DNA of 59,424 nucleotides from contig VERG01000008.1 in assembly GCA_018882885.1 (NCBI GenBank), positions 1-59,424 on the forward strand, read 5' to 3'. This document shows, piece after piece, positions 56,816 through 59,424 of the stretch. Origin of the DNA: Candidatus Nanopelagicaceae bacterium (lineage in GTDB: Bacteria > Actinomycetota > Actinomycetes > Nanopelagicales > Nanopelagicaceae). Both the position numbers and the translations under genes were made by a program. Position 1 is the first letter of the stretch. The number at the start of each line of letters is the position of its first letter. The notes below the pieces were generated by a model. It was given only the letters and a program-made list of their open reading frames with translations, ran no database searches and was not told where the DNA came from.

Positions 56816-57715
56816 ATGGGGCGTAACTCTGGAGATAGTTCCGGAGTTACGCCCTATGACTTTGGAGGCCAGTGGCAACCTAGCTCTCACGAACTTGCCC
56901 GTCGAGCAAGTAGGAAAAAAAAGAACAATCGCAACGCGATAATTGCAACACTCTCTAGCGTTGTTGTATTGGGTTCATTAGCTATTGTCGTAGTTACCTC
57001 GCCAGGTTGGAAATCTTTGTCAGATACCTTTTTTGCCTGGGCTTACGGCGTGGAGGTACTTCCGAAAATTATTTTAGGATTTGGCACCAATGTCGTTCTA
57101 ACTCTGATTGCCGGATCCTCTGTGGCCATACTCGGACTAACTATTGCATTGCTTAGGACTTCACGGTCTCCAGCGTTAACCCCGTTTCGAATTTTGTCCA
57201 CTATTTATGTCGATTTATTCCGTGGAATTCCGATGCTGCTAGTGATACTTCTAGTTGGGTTTGGCATCCCTGCCCTACGGTTGCAAGGTGTTACAAATAA
57301 TGTTCTGGTGTTGGGAACTATTGCGGTAATCATTACCTATACCGCATATGTCGCAGAGGTTATTCGATCGGGAATATTGACTGTTCATCCCAGCCAACGA
57401 GCAGCAGCTAGATCCTTGGGATTAACCCATTTCCAAACTTTACGTCACGTAATATTGCCTCAAGCGTTGCGCCGTGTAACGCCTCCATTATTGAATGATT
57501 TGGTTGCACTAATCAAAGACACCGGCCTAGTCTCCATTTTGGGGGTTACTGATGCGGTTCGTGCCGCGCAAATTTCCAGCAGTCGAACCTTCAATTACAC
57601 ACCATATGTAATGGCTGCGATTGTCTTCCTGCTCATAACTATTCCTTTAACTCGATTTACCGATCGGACTTTACGGAAATCCATTGAGCGACAAAATGCC
57701 CAGGGGAATGCCTAA
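56816..57715 (+). CDS. Amino acid ABC transporter permease (SAM-IV regulated operon)
   Basis: HisM/GlnP-type permease, 299 aa. A polar N-terminal extension of about 40 residues (GRNSGDSS ... RRASRKKKNNRN) precedes the first of five to six membrane helices. The EAA loop is RAAARSLGLTHFQTLRHVILPQALRRVTPP. No second permease gene is present, so the transporter would use a homodimer. The message starts with the strong hairpin described at 56819-56854. A downstream start would delete helix 1, so ATG 56816 stands. Confidence 0.9.
   Translation: MGRNSGDSSGVTPYDFGGQWQPSSHELARRASRKKKNNRNAIIATLSSVVVLGSLAIVVVTSPGWKSLSDTFFAWAYGVEVLPKIILGFGTNVVLTLIAGSSVAILGLTIALLRTSRSPALTPFRILSTIYVDLFRGIPMLLVILLVGFGIPALRLQGVTNNVLVLGTIAVIITYTAYVAEVIRSGILTVHPSQRAAARSLGLTHFQTLRHVILPQALRRVTPPLLNDLVALIKDTGLVSILGVTDAVRAAQISSSRTFNYTPYVMAAIVFLLITIPLTRFTDRTLRKSIERQNAQGNA
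56819..56854 (+). promoter_or_regulatory. Long hairpin at the permease start codon
   Basis: GGGCGTAACTC (56819-56829) and GAGTTACGCCC (56844-56854) are perfect inverted arms, extended by TGG with CCG (one G-T pair) to 14 pairs around an eight-base loop. It begins one base after the permease ATG (56816-56818). It is coding sequence (GRNSGDSSGVTP). Such a hairpin can hinder initiation and protect the upstream mRNA, favouring the binding protein over membrane subunits. No T-tract follows. Confidence 0.8.
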
Positions 57716-58461
57716 TGAGTGAAGTGCTAGTCGTCGAAAAGGTACGCAAAGCCTTCGGTAGCGAAGTGGTGCTTGAGGATATTTCCTTTCGAGTTCCTGT
57801 GCACACCGCCACGGTTTTTATCGGATCCTCAGGCTCTGGAAAATCAACCCTCCTGCGATGCATAAATCTCTTAGAGCAAATTGACGATGGCATTATCACT
57901 TTGGATGGACAAGAAATTTCCGCTGTGGAAGCCAATGTTGACGAAGTGCGAAAGAAATTCGGCATGGTTTTTCAAGCCTTCAATTTGTTCCCTCATAAAA
58001 CAGTACTTGAAAACATAACCCTTGCCCCAATTCACGCTCGCGGCATTGAGCCAGAGCAAGCCATCGCCGAAGCTCTCGAACTTCTGGCGCGCTTTGGGCT
58101 AAAAGACAAAGCGGAGCAATATCCAGATCGTTTAAGCGGAGGGCAACAGCAACGAGTTGCCATCATCAGATCACTGGCTTTACACCCCAGAATGCTCTTG
58201 TTGGATGAAATTACCTCAGCGCTAGATCCGGTCTTAGTGAATGAAGTTCTGAGTCTGGTCCGTGACCTTAAGAGTGATGGTATGACCATGCTGCTGGCCA
58301 CTCACGAGATGGGCTTTGCCAAACAAGTTGCTGATGAAGTTTGTTTTCTGCACAAAGGTCGGATTCTGGAATGGGGTGCTCCAGAGGATTTACTAGAGAG
58401 CCCCAAGCTGCCAGAAACCAAAGATTTTCTGCGCCGGGTTCATGAAGCTGGACGACTTTGA
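57715..58461 (+). CDS. Amino acid ABC transporter ATP-binding protein (SAM-IV regulated operon)
   Basis: GlnQ/HisP-type ATPase, 248 aa: Walker A GSSGSGKSTLLRCIN, Q-loop VFQAFNLFPHKTVLENI, signature LSGGQQQRVAIIRSLA, Walker B MLLLDEITSALDPVLV, switch His in LLATHEMGFAKQVADEV. It has the short polar-amino-acid form with no C-terminal ACT-like NIL domain, which methionine transporter MetN would carry. Overlaps the permease stop and the next gene's start. Confidence 0.93.
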   Translation: MSEVLVVEKVRKAFGSEVVLEDISFRVPVHTATVFIGSSGSGKSTLLRCINLLEQIDDGIITLDGQEISAVEANVDEVRKKFGMVFQAFNLFPHKTVLENITLAPIHARGIEPEQAIAEALELLARFGLKDKAEQYPDRLSGGQQQRVAIIRSLALHPRMLLLDEITSALDPVLVNEVLSLVRDLKSDGMTMLLATHEMGFAKQVADEVCFLHKGRILEWGAPEDLLESPKLPETKDFLRRVHEAGRL

Positions 58462-59267
58462 ACCTGCCTAGTTTTGAAATAATACCTGGCTCCGCTGAAT
58501 CCTCAGTAATTTTGCACGTTCCTCACTCATCAAGATTTATCCCAAGTGAGGTTCTTACTGATTTTTTGATTTCTGGAGAGCAGCTTGAAAAAGAGCTGGA
58601 TGAGATTACTGATACCTTAACTGATCAGGTTGCAGTAAGAGCGGTTGAAAAATTAGATCAAAACTTTCCCCGTCCCTGGCTTTTTATAAATAGAGCTTCA
58701 AGGTTTGTAATTGATCCCGAGCGTTTTCCAGATGAGCGCGAACTCATGAACCGAGTTGGAATGGGTGCGGTTTATACGAAGACCGCTTCAGGCGCGCAGC
58801 TTCGCAAATCAGATTTTGAAAAAGGCGCCCTTTTGGAGAGGTACTTTCATCCCTATTCTCTGGCGTTAGCGGATCTAGTTGCGGACTCTTTGGTTAGAAC
58901 AGAGCGGGCCGCAATTATTGATGTGCACTCCTACCGGGCTAATCAACATCCAAATGCTGTGAATCATGGTCAACGTCGACCGGAGATGTGCATTGGAACT
59001 GATGCATTCCATACCCCACAATGGTTAAGGGATATCTTCTACGAAGTTTTCGGGAGTATTGGGGAGTGCTTTGAAAATGAGCCTTACGCAGGAACTTATG
59101 TTCCGTTGGATTTCTACCAAAAAGATGCTCGAGTTTTCTCAATCATGATGGAGACCCGGGCAGATACATTCCTAGATGCGGATCTAAAACCTCATGAGGG
59201 TTTCGATGCAATAACTGATGCGCTCTCTCGAGTTATTTCCCGCGTCCACGATGCGGGACGTTTGTAA
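58458..59267 (+). CDS. N-formylglutamate amidohydrolase family protein
   Basis: 269 aa of the FGase (HutG-like) family: VILHVPHSSRFIP, NRASRFVIDPERFPDERE, AAIIDVHSYRANQHPNA and the late MMETRADTFL carry the conserved His, Asp and Glu expected of a metal hydrolase. TTG start overlaps the ABC gene's TGA. It is the last gene of the SAM-IV regulated operon. No histidine-degradation genes are nearby. Together with the SAM control this suggests an N-formyl or N-acyl methionine-type substrate for uptake and deformylation; this is inference. Confidence 0.82.
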   Translation: MNLPSFEIIPGSAESSVILHVPHSSRFIPSEVLTDFLISGEQLEKELDEITDTLTDQVAVRAVEKLDQNFPRPWLFINRASRFVIDPERFPDERELMNRVGMGAVYTKTASGAQLRKSDFEKGALLERYFHPYSLALADLVADSLVRTERAAIIDVHSYRANQHPNAVNHGQRRPEMCIGTDAFHTPQWLRDIFYEVFGSIGECFENEPYAGTYVPLDFYQKDARVFSIMMETRADTFLDADLKPHEGFDAITDALSRVISRVHDAGRL

Positions 59268-59273
59268 ATCCGC

Positions 59274-59303
59274 TAGACAACACCAGCGACTCTGTTCTAG
59301 ATT
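59274..59303 (+). promoter_or_regulatory. Probable promoter of the second SAM-IV riboswitch
   Basis: TAGACA (59274-59279, five of six to consensus), 18-base spacer, TAGATT (59298-59303, four of six). Transcription would start at about 59310, exactly where the aptamer begins. Confidence 0.55.
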
Positions 59304-59310
59304 TCGCACA

Positions 59311-59424
59311 GGTCACGAGCTCCAGTTTTAAGCCCCGGCTAACTGGACGGCAACCCTCCACCACGGTGGGGTGCTCCGGGTGAAGACCAGGTCGATAGCA
59401 AGGCGCAATCGACAAGCGTGGGTC
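59311..59424 (+). ncRNA. SAM-IV riboswitch (second copy, at window edge)
   Basis: GGTCACGAGCTCCAG, AAGCCCCGGCTAACTGG, CGGCAACCCTCCACCACGG, TGGGGTGCTCCGGGTGA, CGACAAGCGTGGGTC: nearly identical to the copy at 55775, with compensatory changes in paired arms (for example GCGCGGGTC against GCGTGGGTC, matched by the CCGCGG to CCACGG change). The aptamer ends at the window edge; the expression platform and gene lie outside. A methionine biosynthesis or uptake gene is expected. Confidence 0.92.

Overview
The window looks like a chromosomal segment of a small-genome actinobacterium. The gene orders nusA-infB-rbfA-truB-ribF-rpsO-pnp, clgR...DUF3046-recA-recX-miaB-miaA-dapF-hflX and lexA/LysM protein/nrdR-nrdJ are actinobacterial, and so are the SAM-IV riboswitches and the RecA-NDp type DNA-damage promoters. 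Base composition is clearly lower in GC than in Streptomyces or Mycobacterium, intergenic gaps are short and many stop/start codons overlap. This fits a streamlined freshwater acI-type (Nanopelagicales) genome, but that placement is inferred from gene order and style, not from a marker search. No rRNA, tRNA, insertion sequence, prophage or CRISPR array was seen.

Layout. 1-1.8 kb: 3' part of cdsA, then rlmN. 1.8-9.7 kb: a polyamine block (aminobutyraldehyde dehydrogenase, PotDABC transporter, agmatinase-type ureohydrolase, and a convergent 4-aminobutyrate aminotransferase). 9.8-15.8 kb: dxr-rseP-ispG-proS and a TSUP permease. 15.8-27.5 kb: the translation and RNA block rimP-nusA-infB-rbfA-truB-ribF-rpsO-pnp, then an M16 peptidase, dapB and a glutaredoxin-like gene. 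27.5-28.5 kb: azlCD on the minus strand. 28.5-38.6 kb: thyX-dapA-rnj-ftsK, then rodZ-like-rimO-pgsA-cinA-clgR-tetR-DUF3046. 38.6-48.3 kb: a minus-strand cytochrome P450 back to back with recA-recX-miaB-miaA-dapF-hflX, then lexA divergent from a LysM protein, then nrdR. 48.4-54.6 kb: B12-dependent ribonucleotide reductase, a DinG-like helicase and two poorly characterised proteins. 54.6-59.4 kb: alanine dehydrogenase, then a SAM-IV riboswitch controlling a three-gene amino-acid ABC transporter plus an N-formylglutamate-amidohydrolase-family enzyme. A second SAM-IV riboswitch follows and runs to the window edge.

The most interesting content is regulatory. (1) Two SAM-IV aptamers flank a transporter/deformylase-like operon, which suggests a methionine or formyl-methionine salvage system that is not MetNIQ. 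A 14-bp hairpin at the permease start codon may set subunit stoichiometry. (2) A DNA-damage network can be read from the DNA: perfect GAAC-N4-GTTC LexA boxes lie between the P450 gene and recA and before the LysM gene. Two RecA-NDp-like promoters with the same 7-nt spacer and the same -10 hexamer lie before recA and the LysM gene. (3) Tandem NrdR boxes 31 bp apart precede nrdR. (4) Structured leaders precede rpsO and pnp; the latter fits the actino-pnp RNA. (5) The ylxR gene usual between nusA and infB is missing, leaving a leader-like remnant.
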